Positions 33,370 to 45,246 of a stretch of DNA of 64,000 nucleotides are shown in pieces (positions within the stretch are counted from its first letter, which is position 1; the number at the start of each line of letters is the position of its first letter). The DNA lies in assembly GCA_027475525.1 (NCBI GenBank), contig JAMWFC010000051.1:2369205-2433204 (forward strand). Direction: 5' to 3'. The stretch comes from Macrolepiota albuminosa. Lineage: Eukaryota > Basidiomycota > Agaricomycetes > Agaricales > Agaricaceae. Under the pieces are notes generated by a model. That model had not been told where the DNA came from. It saw only the letters and a program-made list of their open reading frames with translations, and did not search any database. The translations under genes and the position numbers were made by a program.

Positions 33370-34320
33370 TGATGACGCCCAAAGTTTGGTCAGTAACAAA
33401 TGTAGCTAAAGTGTTACCTAACCAAGAGTGTGCGTTGGGCGCGCTATAAGTGTGTTGAGGAGTCCCGGGCAGGTCCCAGAGAACGCGTCTGTGAAAAAGG
33501 GTAAAAGTCGGTAACGGGGTCGGCAAGTGGTAAGCGCTAAGGTAAAGCGCCTAAGGAAATGCGGTAAGTGAACACGGCAAGGGTGAGCGGCAAGAGCACG
33601 ATAAGCTTAGCGAGGTTCTAAGCGTCGATAATGCCTGCCGTAGTTGCAAGGCGCGAGTATGTCGAGTGTTGGCGAACGTCTGTAACTACCGATGAGTTTT
33701 GACGTTGCCGACCGTAGCGTAAATGAGCTCTTGAGCGTAAGGGAGACTGAAGTAAGGGGGAAACTGTGGTCTATTCGTCTGCTATTCTTCTATGTACAAG
33801 TCGGTAAGTACTTTTATACTACAATGAGTTTGCCGTCGCCAGTGGCTAATGACGCCAGAGTGCGGTAAACTGGAAAATTTCAAAGGGGTAGCTCCAACGG
33901 TTTCAGATCCCTACCGTCCTTTGAGGACCCTTGGCGCCACCAGGCGGCAGATCGCGGTACTAAACCATCACTCCATCACCCTTCTGTCTGTCAGAACACC
34001 TAAGCGACGTTGGGCGCCAAATCGAGACGGTAAGCGGTGTCAGACGCCAAGGTCAAACGCCAAGCTGTCCGTCAGTTTTTGATAGATCATCAAGCTTCTC
34101 GCTAAGCGCTGTCGTCAGTGACTGATGCCATCTGTCAGTTGTCATTCTTGCTGCCGTCGGCGCTATCATTGATTGGATCTGCTTCTTGCCGTGCGCGGCC
34201 GTCAGAAATGGCTTAAAATGGGTAGAACGCGTGCGCTAAGTTCGGAACGAGTGCGGCAAGGTTTCCGGAGCCGGTGCCGAGCCTGCCGTTGATGCGCCTA
34301 ACCTGTATGGGGTCCTATCA
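33370..34320 (-). repeat. Element B 5' LTR
   Basis: 951 bp, apparently identical to 22995-23945. It abuts the GCGC target duplication at 34321-34324. Confidence 0.95.
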
Positions 34321-34324
34321 GCGC

Positions 34325-36372
34325 TATACCGTCCTTGAAATCCAGAAACTGGTACAGGATACCTTCGCAACGGGCATTTATACACTAGGCACGCTATCTA
34401 CTTATTATCGAGACTTCCAGCGAATTGCAAGATGGCTAGTACAGAATGGCAAACTCTACAGGAACGAGGAACGGCGCTTGTTTCAACAAGGCATTCCAAC
34501 ATCACTTTGGACTCGTATAGCTCGTCGCTTAGAAATTCTTAAGTCCGACCACCATCCTGAGGAACCCTACGATATAGAAGACGTCTTTGAAGCAGGTAAA
34601 TGGATACTGAAAGGCACGGATACCGGCATCCCCTTCCAGCGACCTTCTAGCACTGATAACGGAGGAAAGGCGCCACCTGTTGCGGCGCCCGCACCTAGCG
34701 CAACTAACAATCAGGGAGGTTTTGTCAAGAAGGAGGACCTGGAAAACGCAGTCAACACGGCTGTCGCAAACGTTATGAGCAAATTGGAAACGTTAATCTC
34801 GACTAGCCTTAATGCGCCACGAGGTAATATGCAATCCGGCCCTTGTCACTTCTGTGGTGAGGCAGGACATACGATGACTCGCGGACGCTGCGCTATCCTC
34901 GAACAATACCTGCGCCAAGGAAGAGCACGCCGAGGCGCCGACGGGAAAATAGTCCTACCCTCCGGCGCTAACATCCCTCTATATCCTGAGCACCGAACCT
35001 TCCAGGGGCGAATTGATGAATGGCACCGACGTAACCCTGGGAACTTAGCGACGGGCAATCTCAATAGTACGGCCGCGGCGGAGGCAGAAACAACTCCACA
35101 ACAGGCGCTAATCCATGAAGTACTCCAGCTTAACGCTGTTAGCGAGCGACCAACGTTGTCACGAGAGGAGAGGATCGAGACGTTGGAAAGGGAGCTAAAA
35201 TCGCTAAAGAATCAGGTTTTCGATGGTGTCGAGATTAAAAAGAGCAAGCAACCGTTGAAAGACTATAGACCTTCAGGCGCTACGACCGATCCAGCACCTG
35301 CAAAGCCTTCGAATTCCAGTATCAACGACGACACACCTGATACGGCCAAAGCACCAGCTAGCACGGAACCGCCACTACACCCGTATTCAGGACTTGCCGG
35401 TAACTACGCTCCGCCTATCAATCGAAACTTTGGAGCGCCAGACAAGCCAGCAGGAGGCTACCGACCAACGGCACCAATCTACGACATAGAAAAATCTAAG
35501 CAAGTATTCGATCGTATTATGAAGAGTCAAGTCACGATGTCGGTAGGGGAGCTATGCAGTGTGGCGCCAGACGTCAGGAATCAGATGCGTACAGCGGTAA
35601 CCCCTCGACGGAACGTAGCTAACAATGTAACGGCGGTGGACGAATGCGACGACGCGCTACCGGGATTCGCGTACATAACCGAGACGGTCGCGTCGGAAAT
35701 CAAAGAAGAGGCCGCGCCACCCAAAGAAGCTACGTCCATTGACCCGGTCGAAACTTACCTTAAGTCGCTAAGATCTAGCGACGATCCCGCCGTCCTCACT
35801 GTGGCCCAAGACTCTCACGCGATTCGCTCGATTATGTTGACAGTTGATGGAAAAAGCGAGATAGAATCTATAGTAGACAGCGGATCGCAGATTATTTCAA
35901 TGGCTGCCGACGTCGCTAATGAGCTTGGCATCATTTACGACCCGACCATCATTCTTAATATGCAAAGCGCTAATGGCACTATTGATCGATCCTTGGGAAT
36001 GGCTTGTAACGTGCCATGCGCTGTTGGCGATCTTACGTTTTACCTTCAAATACACATTCTTAGATCGCCTGCGTACGACTTATTATTAGGGAGGCCCTTC
36101 GACGTCTTAGCCCGATCAGTAGTCAAGACGACGTCTGAAGACCGCCTGCGTACGACTTATTATTAGGGAGGCCCTTCGACGTCTTAGCCCGATCAGTAGT
36201 CAAGACGACGTCTGAAGACAAAACGACGCTAACTATTAGCGACCCTAACTCGGGCGTCAGAAGAACGGTACCAACGTTTCCACGAGGGAAATTCCAGAAA
36301 CCGGGACCAAGAAAGCGACCTTACGTTAGCGACGACCCTTGCGAGTGTTTTCCGGCGCCATCGAGGAGATGA
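34325..36372 (+). CDS. Element A gag-protease, 3' part
   Basis: Resumes the gag frame after element B: YTVLEIQKLVQDTF, QQGIPTSLWTRIARRLEI, zinc knuckle CHFCGEAGHTMTRGRC (C-x2-C-x4-H-x6-C), and retropepsin-like SIVDSGSQIISMAADVAN and LLLGRPFDVLARSVV. The 77-bp duplication at 36066-36219 breaks the frame after KTTSED. The expected continuation (TLTISDPNSGVRRTVPTFP) is present after it and ends at a TGA at 36370-36372, which overlaps the pol ATG. Confidence 0.85.
36066..36219. repeat. Exact 2 x 77-bp tandem duplication in element A gag-protease
   Basis: 36066-36142 equals 36143-36219 with identity ending at exactly 77. It introduces a premature stop in the protease region. Confidence 0.95.
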
Positions 36373-39300
36373 GTGATGAGGATCATGGAGATGAAGCGCT
36401 TATCTTGGATTATAACCATCGGACTGGGCAAGTAAATTTTATATCATATACCCCTTTAGCCCATGAAATCTTGAATTCTTCTTCGTCTATAACCATCGGA
36501 CTGGGCAAGTAAATTTTATATCATATACCCCTTTAGCCCATGAAATCTTGAATTCTTCTTTGTCGCTTACTAGTAAAGCGTTATCCTACTTATACCTCAC
36601 TGCGTCAGATATTACTGAAAACCTTTCAACAGACACTTATTTCGTTTCTACTCCCGACTCTAATGAACCTTTGATATCAGGTTTCGCTAGAAACCATGAC
36701 TCTATTTATAATACGTTCGCTAACAATAGTACCCCTAAGCGCAAAGGGGTTCAGGTCAAGAAGAAATATAAACCGACTCTATTTATAATACGTTCGCTAA
36801 CAATAGTACCCCTAAGCGCAAAGGGGTTCAGGTCAAGAAGAAATATAAACCCGTGGCGCTTAAAACAAAGCCGGTAGCGAGCGCCGTACCCGAGGAATTT
36901 CGCATCGAAAGAAAAATAATAGGCGACCCTTTGTCTACCCTGCCAAAACTCGATCCGAATCCACCACCCTTTGAACCAACAGGACGATTTACAGAAGAAC
37001 GAAAGGCGCTATTTCTTAGCGCCCACGATACCGGCTTCCTCTCGACGGAGGAGATGAACGTACTAGTCGACATCATGCAAAAACAGAATGAGGCTTTTGC
37101 ATGGGAGGACTCAGAACGCGGTAAACTTAGAACTGACTTCTTTCCACCAGTGGTCATCCCAACCATACCGCACGTACCCTGGACTGAGCATAACCGACCC
37201 ATACCCCCGGGCATCGAAGCCGAAGTCTGCCAAATTATTCGCTCCAAGATAGCGGCAGGTGTATACGAGCCTTCTAATTCGGCCTACCGCTCGAGGTGGT
37301 TCTGCGTACTAAAGAAAAACGGGAAGCTACGTATAGTTCACAGCCTAGAACCGCTAAACAAAGTCACCATTCGTCATTCAGGGGTACCGCCATTTCCCGA
37401 TCACGTCGCTGAATCTTTCGCGGGACGAATATGTGGCGCTACCCTGGATTTGTACGTAGGCTATGACGAGCGCTTAATCCATCCTTCCTCTCGCGACTTG
37501 ACGACATTTCAAACACCGTTTGGGGCGCTACGACTAGTCACACTTCCTATGGGATGGACAAACTCGGTACCGATATTTCACGACGATATTACGTTTATCC
37601 TTCAGCCCGAAATACCCCACCATGTGCTCAGTTTCATAGACGACGTAGGAGTTAAAGGCCCGAAGGATTGGCGACTGGTAGATGGCAAGCCCGAAGTTCA
37701 CCCGGAAAATCCTAATATTCGCATGGCGCTATGGGAATTCTTTCAACTGGTTAACCGAGTACTTCAGCGCATGAAGTATTGTGGCGGGACGTTTTCAGGG
37801 CACAAGCTCGTTCTTTGCGCACCGCAGTTTAAAATTTTGGGGCACGTTTGCACGCCAGAAGGCAGGATTCCAGAAAAGAGCCGATTAGCGCTGTTGGAGA
37901 AATGGGGGGTCTGTCATAACCTCTCGGAAGTTCGCGCGTTCTTGGGCACTGTAGGGGTGCTGCGCATGTTCATACACCATTTTTCTCATCGCGCAAACGC
38001 CCTTAATCGCCTAACCCGTTCAGGGGTCCCCTTCGAATTCGGACCCAATCAAATCAATGCCCAGAAGGACTTAGTGAAGGCGCTACAGGAAGCGAAACCA
38101 TTGGTACCTATTGACTATACTACCGCCGATCCCGTTATACTTGCTGTTGACACATCATATATCGCCGTTGGCTTCTTCTTATGCCAGTGTGATAGCGCGA
38201 ACCGGAAAATCAGGCGCTACAATCGTTTCGGATCGATTACCCTTAACGACCGAGAATCGCGCTACAGTCAGCCCAAGCTAGAGTTATATGGCTTGTTTCG
38301 ATCGTTTCAGGCGCTGCGCATGTACCTCATTGGGGTACAAAATCTCATTGTCGAGGTCGACGCACGATACATCAAAGGAATGCTTCAGAACCCTGATATT
38401 CAACCGTCGGCCAGTATGAACCGCTGGGTAGTAGCGATATTAATGTTTCACTTCGAGTTAGTACACGTCAGAAGTGCATTCCACGGGCCGGATGGATTAT
38501 CTAGGCGACCCAGACAACCGGAAGATGAAGCGCTAGACGATAGCGACAACGATGTATTTGACGACTGGATCGATCGATTGCATGGTTTCGTGCATATCAT
38601 TCAGCTGCCTATTCCGGCGCTTCGCGAAGACCAACCAGTTTCAAATTGGCTTCACCCTATTGTTCCGTACCAGCCCCGACCATATCAGGCATCATCAACT
38701 TTTTACACGGCCAGTATCTATAACGTCGCTAAGCCATCTAACGATCTAAAGATAGTCGAGGAACCAAGACCCTTGCGAGAAGACAGTCAGAACCTGCCAT
38801 ATTCGGCGGTACCTCGAAGCGCCAAAGCTAAGTCAGAAGATCAGCGAGTGGACCAGGTTAGGAAGTGGCTACAGGATTTGCGACGACCATCAGACCTTAC
38901 GGATACGGAATACGCCACCTTCATTCGATATGCGACAACTTTCTTTATGGTGGAAAACCGACTTTGGCGACGAAATAGAGATGGCGCCCATAAACTAGTA
39001 ATTAAACCGGATGATCGAGTTAGGATTCTGCGCGCTATGCATGATGACTTGGGACACCGAGGACTCTATGCGACAAGGGCGAACCTTTTGGAGCGCTTTT
39101 GGTGGCCGCAAGTTAGCGCCGATATTGCGTGGTATATTCGCACTTGTCATCTCTGTCAAATCCAGCAGACACGTCAGGTTCTAATTCCCCCAACAGTAGC
39201 GACTCCAGCGCCGTTATTCGGAAAAATATATATCGACACCATGCACATGCCCAAGTCAGGGCGCTACAAGTATATCATTCAAGGAAGGTGTTCCTTGGTA

Positions 39301-40203
39301 CATTGGCCGGAGTTCCGTATGCTTCAGCGGGAAAATACAGACGCTATAGCTAAGTGGCTCTTTGAGGACGTTATCTGCCGCTGGGGAGCCCTTCACGAGA
39401 TCGTCACAGACAACGGAGCGCCAATAGTCAAGGCGCTCACTTATCTTGCCAAGAAATACAACATACAACACATCCGAGTCTCAGGATACAATAAACGTGC
39501 TAATGGAATCGTAGAAAGGCCACATTTCGATGTTCGACAAGCGCTATTCAAGGCGGTCGACGGTGACAAAAGTCGCTGGAGCGAGGCGACTTATTCGGTC
39601 TTCTGGTCGGAGCGGGTTACCGTACGAAAGAGGATGGGTTGCTCTCCCTACTTTGCGGCTACTGGCACCCACCCCTTGCTACCTGCGGACGTGGTGGAGG
39701 CGACGTACCTACAACCCCCACCGAACTCAATACTATCCTCTACCAACATGATCGCTAGACGCGCTATAGACTTACAACGACGCATGGAGGATCTCGAGCG
39801 CTTACACGAGGTAGTATTTCAGGCTAGACGACAAGCTGCGCTACGATTTGAAACCGAGCATAGCGCCACGATCCGAGACTACAACTTCACAACTGGCGCC
39901 CTAGTACTAATGCGCAACTCCAAGATCGAGGTTACCCATAACAAAAAGATGCGGCCTCGTTACCTAGGACCCCTAATAGTGGTTTCCCGCAATAGGGGAG
40001 GCGCATACGTACTCTGCGAATTGGACGGCTCAGTTTTGCATCGACCAGTAGCGGCGTTCCGACTCATTCCCTACTTAGCGCGCAAACACATTTCACTGCC
40101 TTTATCGGCGCTAGACGTTGACACTGCTAAACTTCGAGAGCTAGAGGAGACCGAACTCGTGGACGATGACGAAGTCGCACCAGAAGAAGAAACCGATCAG
40201 TAA
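36369..40203 (+). CDS. Element A pol: reverse transcriptase, RNase H, integrase
   Basis: Starts MSDEDHGDEALILDYNH at 36369, the ATG overlapping the gag stop as ATGA. Two 77-bp duplications (36411-36564, 36698-36851) shift the frame in the non-catalytic N-terminal part; from about 36853 the frame is open for 1116 codons. RT has SRWFCVLKKNGKLRIVHSLE, LDLYVGYDE and SFIDDVG (near 37636). RNase H has ILAVDTSYIAVGFFL. Integrase has DLGHRGLYATRA, CHLCQIQQ, IYIDTMHMP, VTDNGAP and GIVERPH. It ends with GPF-like PRYLGPLIVVSRNRGGAY. It is clearly homologous to B pol along its whole length. Confidence 0.9.
36411..36564. repeat. 2 x 77-bp tandem duplication in element A pol
   Basis: 36411-36487 and 36488-36564 match with one mismatch (36484 C, 36561 T). 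It shifts the frame near the pol N-terminus. Confidence 0.93.
36698..36851. repeat. Exact 2 x 77-bp tandem duplication in element A pol
   Basis: 36698-36774 equals 36775-36851. It duplicates the KRKGVQVKKKYKP coding segment out of frame, so pol appears to start only at 36853. Confidence 0.95.
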
Positions 40204-40341
40204 TAGGATGCGAAGGGGAAGGGCGCTAGACTTTAGCGCCTTGCACCTTACTTATGAACGGAACAACAACGCATTGAATTCCATACTATACAAATACTAT
40301 ACAAGGCTAAGGACCTGGCAATAACTGATCTATGGGCTACT

Positions 40342-41130
40342 TTACGTTCTACGGCGAGGACTCCTGACAAATCCCTCAGAGCGCCGGGGGTGCTGTCTGC
40401 GGCGGAGATGCGCAGGAGAAGGAGGCGGTGCAGGGGGGAGAATAGGCGACGGAGTAGAGGGAAGGGCCCTCGGAGGGAAGGTGGAGAAGCCGGGAGGAGA
40501 TTCATTGGTGGGAGCAGGCGGCGCTCCAGCGCGAATGGTGGAAGAGCCGGTGGGAGATTCGTTTATGGGAGCAGGCGGCGCTCCAGCTCCGAAGCGAAAG
40601 GCGGAGGAACCGGGTGGAGACGCATGGATGGGGGCAGGAGGCGCTCCAGCTCCGAAGCGAGGAGCTAGAGGCGTAAAAGGAATGATGACGCGCTCGAGCG
40701 TGGCGGCACGAACATCGTCGTCAATCAGATCCGGCAAGGGCAACCACTTCAAAGTCTGAAGCTGGGGTCAGCAAACCTGAATGTGTGAACGGGGAAAAGG
40801 AGAGGAACTCACAACATTATCCGTTTCGAGGAGTAGGTACTCCAAGCTTTTTGTGCTACCCGAAATAGGAGGCTGGGAGGACATGTAAGAAGGTACTTAA
40901 TCACTCGAATGGTGGAAACTTACCGCGTTGGGGTGCTGTTCGGACTCTACGAGCCACTCCTGGGCCATAGCCAGAAGTAACCGGTAGCGCCGAATCAGGG
41001 TCATAATATTGCCGTTGTGGTGTCGAATACCGCCTGGGGGCAGTCGAGCAAAGAACATTTCGAGGCGATCTAAGACCTCGGGACGAGGGACAGAGGTTAT
41101 ATCTTCAAGAAGGAAAAAGGGAGCAGGCAT
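40342..41130 (-). CDS. Element A antisense gene 3: small protein with AGAPPAP repeats
   Basis: Exons 41130-40924, 40872-40813 and 40761-40342 join in frame through two 51-bp GT-AG introns to 228 residues. The N-terminus (VLDRLEMFFARLPPGGI, LIRRYRLLLAMAQEW) resembles antisense gene 2 (FLDRATSFFHHYPPEGI, RRCRLLRAACEIW) and more weakly the N-terminus of antisense gene 1. The C-terminal half is three imperfect repeats containing AGAPPAP followed by Asn-Glu-Ser-Pro. No known domain recognised. It starts 139 bp beyond the pol stop, convergent with pol. Confidence 0.65.
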
Positions 41131-41384
41131 TTTGAAGAACTTAACAACGCTAGGCCCGGAAATCTCAGATATATACCTAGCGACCTTATGCAGGGTCGAA
41201 GGGACTTAGGAAACAGAACTTATGCGGCACCATCACGAGGACGCGACAACAACGATATATTTCATATAACAACGGCAGAAGAAGCAAAAAGCTGGGAATA
41301 TGTTAGGCCGGTGGCGCTGCGAAGAAGATGGGATCGCCTCACTCAAACTATAGGGGGGGGGGGAGAAAAACAACACACGACAGG

Positions 41385-41849
41385 TCAAGAAGGGCCGAAC
41401 CAAGAAATACGCTTGCTAACTACCGTCGGCCCCTCAAGGGGACCACGAAAGAGACGAGCGCCGGTATACTTGCGAGGGGACTAGGAGAAAAGAGCCGTTA
41501 GACACGGAAGGAGAGGTGATGGCTCAGTTACTAACCAGGTAATAGCTTTCCTCCATCAAAAGTTGAAGACGATCCGCCGTGTCTTCGGTGGCGATTTCCT
41601 GGATTTAGGCGACTGTCAGAAGGAGTGCGCCAGGAATAGCAAGACACGCACATGGAAGGCCTGACTCCAAGTAGCCTCTGTACCAAAACGCGTTAACGGG
41701 GACGCGTCTCCCCAAATTTCACAAGCAGCCCGCAGAAGCCGACAGCGACGACCCAACTCGACTACTTCGTCGGCCAACTTAGGAATACCCTCGGGAGGGT
41801 AATGATGAAAGAACGAGGTGGCCCGGTCCAGAAAGGTGGGAGGGTCCAT
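41385..41849 (-). CDS. Element A antisense gene 2: short helical protein
   Basis: Exons 41849-41652, 41598-41536 and 41480-41385, introns 53 and 55 bp, 118 residues. An in-frame ATG at 41906 would add 19 residues. The segment FLDRATSFFHHYPPEGI ... RRCRLLRAACEIW is shared in pattern with antisense gene 3. The last exon (SPRKYTGARLFRGPLEG) is less certain because a further GTAGTT donor lies inside it. No function recognised. Confidence 0.55.
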
Positions 41850-42580
41850 GGTAACATAGGCGCGATCACAGCTTCGAGTCCACACGCAACCAGACGGGGT
41901 GGCCATCGCGAAGACTGATGGAATCGAGTTGATGCATAAGTAATTTATAGGACACGGGAAGTGTTTCGATTAGCGACAGCGTGGGAGGACTTTTCTCAAG
42001 GAGCCAGGACCCTAACAGGAGCGCTAGCCAATCAAAAGTGCTTAACTTATTCTGGGTCCCTCCAAAAAGGGAATCGACATTCGATGTTCAGCGCTTACTC
42101 ACAACCGCGCTAAACGGACATAAGCGATCACTGGTTTTCTATTTCTTTATACGACATTCGATGTTAAGCGCTTACTCACAACCGCGCTAAACGGACATAA
42201 GCGATCACTGGTTTTCTATTTCTTTATACACGCTACTTCTTACATGGATCCGCTTATTTATTTCCAGACAGTTCCTATTTTCTACTTAGGCTGGCGCGGT
42301 AATGGCTATTGGACCGCGTCGGCAAAGGGGTTTTTGCGCTGTGATGATCTACTGAGCGTTTCCCCTTTTTACTTATTTTCTTTTGATTACTTACAAACTG
42401 ACGATTTGAAGCCAAGGGAGGCGTTTATTTTTAGTATCACACTACAAAGTTCGTATCAAAAGACAAAGTCCACAAAAAGTTTAAAAGCGCTGATGGTCGG
42501 CAACTACGGATCATACTCGGGAAGGGCGGGATCGCCCAAAGGAAGCAAGTCCCCAGTTTAAAAGCGCTGATGGTCGGCAA
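41850..42580. other. Spacer between antisense genes 2 and 1 of element A
   Basis: No supported gene on either strand. It contains the 42075-42228 duplication and the start of the 42478-42631 duplication. Confidence 0.5.
42075..42228. repeat. 2 x 77-bp tandem duplication
   Basis: 42075-42151 and 42152-42228 match with one mismatch (GTTCAGC versus GTTAAGC). Non-coding. Confidence 0.93.
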
Positions 42581-42631
42581 CTACGGATCATACTCGGGAA
42601 GGGCGGGATCGCCCAAAGGAAGCAAGTCCCC
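42478..42631. repeat. Exact 2 x 77-bp tandem duplication at the antisense gene 1 stop
   Basis: 42478-42554 equals 42555-42631. The antisense gene 1 stop lies in the second unit, so the duplication repeats its last codons downstream without changing the product. Confidence 0.95.
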
Positions 42632-45100
42632 GTCCTGGATTGAGTTACTCGCTTGCCACTCAAGCGCAGCTGTAATATCGTCATGGAGCTCGAGAAGGAG
42701 GCGCTCGCGGCGAGCTAAGGTAGAAACGCGAGGACGCAGGTTTGCAAGTTCGCAACCAACGGCTTCGGTCGCATCCTCGATATGGCGGAGTTGCTGGCGA
42801 AGGTCGGCAGAAGGGCGGAGAGGGGTAACAGGATAGGAGAACTCGTTCCCGAGCCAAGGGAAGGCGTCACCAGAAACTCACATGGCGGGAGGGGGAGTCC
42901 AAAAGGGATCGAACTTATTGGGGGATTAGAAAAGGGGAGAAAAGGAGAACGAACAAAGACGGACGTACCCGGACAGTTACAGGCGCACGGGGCGTCCACT
43001 CATGGCGCTCGTCGCCAGGGGACATAGCTCTGGCAGAAGAAAGATGGATGCCGTAGGGAGGCAAGTATCTCCAGCGGCGACGACGCTCACCTTCCGGCAC
43101 CAGGGTTCCTTCGGACTCCGGCGCCGCAGAAGTCTCGCGACTACTAGTAAAAGAAGGGGAGCTGTGGGGAGGAGTAAGGGACGGAGTAATGGGGAGAGCA
43201 ACCGGAGTGTCGCTAGCCGCAACCGACTCGGGGGCAGGGGTAGCGCCAGCGTCAGACATAACGACATCTTCGGCAGCAGGGATAGCCACGACGACGGGAA
43301 CAGGAGTGGGGGACCTATCAGTCAAGAAGTTAGCACGCGGAAAGAAGAGAAGTTAGGGAAATGCGTACTGGTTACCACGGGGGTCACTCTGACGAGGGTT
43401 AGCGGCGATAGGGGGAGTAAGGCGAAGCAGGAGAGCGCGTACCGCCAACAGCGCATCGGCATCAACAACGGGCTCAGCTTCATCATCATCCTCTCCCTCG
43501 GCATCCCTCTCAGTGCCTTCCCCCTCATCCGTAGAAGACTCGGTCGAAGACAAAACCACAGGCGTAGCAGGCGCTAGCTTGCGGCGCTTACCAGGGCTCT
43601 TGCCAGGAGACGCGACAACAGGCTTACGCTTCGAAAGGACGGGACGACGAGGAGAGCGAGCAAAAGGTGCCGCCACGGTAGTACCATCCTGGGTAGTCGG
43701 CAGCGCCAGGCTGGCTGCGCTGATTACCGTGGGTTGGTGAGTAGCCGCCAAATCACGTTGCTGCAGCACGAAGTCCCAGGCGTTACGAACCAACACTGCG
43801 CGCTCATAGTTCCTTTGCATAATGGCGTCCCTACCACGTTCACGAGTACGAATCCCGTTGAAGGCGCAGCCTCGTTTCAACGCATCGCACCGATAGCAAG
43901 GCAGAGACGCGGTAGGAAACCAGCAGCCCTCAGGGTCGTTCTCAGACCAACACTTGTCACACTAAGAAAGAAGTCAGCGACGGCATGAACCGCCAAAGGG
44001 GCAAAACAGTGCTTACCGTGCCAATCTTTGCCCTAAACGCGCGACGCTCCAAGGGCGCAACGGTAACCTTCTTCTTGCCGCCCAGTACTTGGACACCAGC
44101 CGGGACGCCGGTATCAATAACGGTAGTATCACGGCGAAGACGCAAAAGGTCGCGAAGCTCCGCGTCGGTAAACATGGTCTGGTTAGGCGCCTATCGACAT
44201 TAACATTTAGGCGCTAAAGTCTAGCGACAACGAGGAAAGCACTTACGACATACAAAGGGGGAACACGAGCAGGGAGATTGATCTGGAAGGGGAGAAGTCA
44301 GAAAAATGGAGTAAGGAAGATAGGAAAAGAACGCACGGTACGTTTGGGAGGAGAACTAGCACGAGCAGGAGGCGCTCGTTCAATAACAATGGCGAAATTA
44401 CGCGGAGGACCGTGAGAAGTTGGGCGCGTCGGGCCGGGTCGTGGCTCGCTACGAGAAACGGCAATACGTTTGATGGCCGAATGGGGAGGGGCAGGACGGA
44501 CGGGAGAAGCAGCGCTTGGGGCAGGACGAGTGGAAGAAGCAGCGCCACGAAAAGGGCTGCCAAGAACGGAAGGAGGCGGAACAGAAGTCGAAGAAGGAGG
44601 GGCGGTAGGAACAGAAGGGACAGTAGAGGCCGATGGGGCAGTAGGAAGACTGGCGACGGTGGGAGACGTGGCAACCGACTACTCAAGGATTAACAGTGGA
44701 AAAAGGGGGAGGAAAAGGAAGGACTTACTTCGCTGACCTCGGTACTAGCCAACAACGCGTCGATCTCGTCAGATAAGGAGGGAGCCTAGTATGGGCGCTG
44801 AACCTTAGCGCCACAAAGCCAAAAACAAACTTAGAAACTTACGAAAAGGTCCGCGAAAGGACGCAACCAATCGGCACCCTCATACTCACGGTACCGGGCC
44901 ACGCACCACTCGCGAACCTCGTCACCCCGCTCCCAGGAACTGTCGGAGCCGCGGACCACGAGCCAGCGCCGATAGAGTTGCATAATACCAGGGACGGTTT
45001 GTGGCGCATCGGCGGGACCGACAGACTTAGCGCGATCAAATAAATAGGAGGCCTTAGCCAGGAAATTGCGGAGAGCAGAGGCGTCGAAAGAAGTGGACAT
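42581..45100 (-). CDS. Element A antisense gene 1: spliced six-cysteine-cluster protein with an in-frame TGA
   Basis: Homologue of the B antisense gene. Exons: 45100-44843 (LYRRWLVVR, EVREWCVARYREYEGADWL), 44785-44729, 44678-44337, 44282-44247, 44178-44017 (FTDAELRDLLRLRRD), 43961-43369, 43314-42969 and 42913-42581, all in phase. The cluster C-x2-C-x8-C-x8-C-x2-C-x6-C (CDKCW, GCWFPTAS, PCYRCDALKRGC) starts exactly at an exon boundary, as in B. The last exon reads WTPPPAM, then TGA at 42880-42878, then VSGDAFPWLG and about 90 further codons homologous to the B C-terminus. The product is therefore truncated there unless the codon is read through, spliced around or a sequence error. Confidence 0.72.
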
Positions 45101-45237
45101 ACTGGGAAGATGGGAAGGAAAACACGGGAAGGTGAAGTACGGAAAACGACTTTTATAAGGCGCCGGCGGCATTATACGGACCGTAGCGCAGTCAAATTAA
45201 CGACGGCGTTTGACTGAGGACAGTCAATTTTTCAGTT

Positions 45238-45246
45238 GGGGGGAGA
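45238..45246 (+). other. Element A polypurine tract
   Basis: GGGGGGAGA directly before the 3' LTR, preceded by TTTTTCAGTT, matching element B. Confidence 0.8.

Larger units (their letters stand above)
22995..34320 (-). mobile_element. Ty3-type LTR retrotransposon B, intact, nested in A gag
   Basis: 11,326 bp. LTRs 22995-23945 and 33370-34320 (951 bp each) appear identical. The flanking 4 bp GCGC at 22991-22994 and 34321-34324 is the target duplication. The element reads on the minus strand: 5' LTR at the right, primer-binding site, gag-protease (30677-32989), pol (26955-30704), an opposite-strand gene (24115-26525), polypurine tract, 3' LTR at the left. All ORFs are open, so this looks recently active. 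Confidence 0.96.

Noticed and set aside
36066..36851. Frameshifts in element A gag/pol as evidence of an old, decayed retrotransposon
   Set aside because: All three coincide with 77-bp duplications; with the duplications discounted the frames agree with intact element B, and the LTRs are nearly identical.
40481..40759. Plus-strand Arg/Gly-rich ORFs at 40390-40759
   Set aside because: These are the complement of the AGAPPAP repeats of the minus-strand gene, which has in-frame introns and a homologous N-terminus.
42244..42561. Plus-strand 105-codon ORF in element A
   Set aside because: No homologue in element B, no motif, and it is extended by the 42478 duplication.
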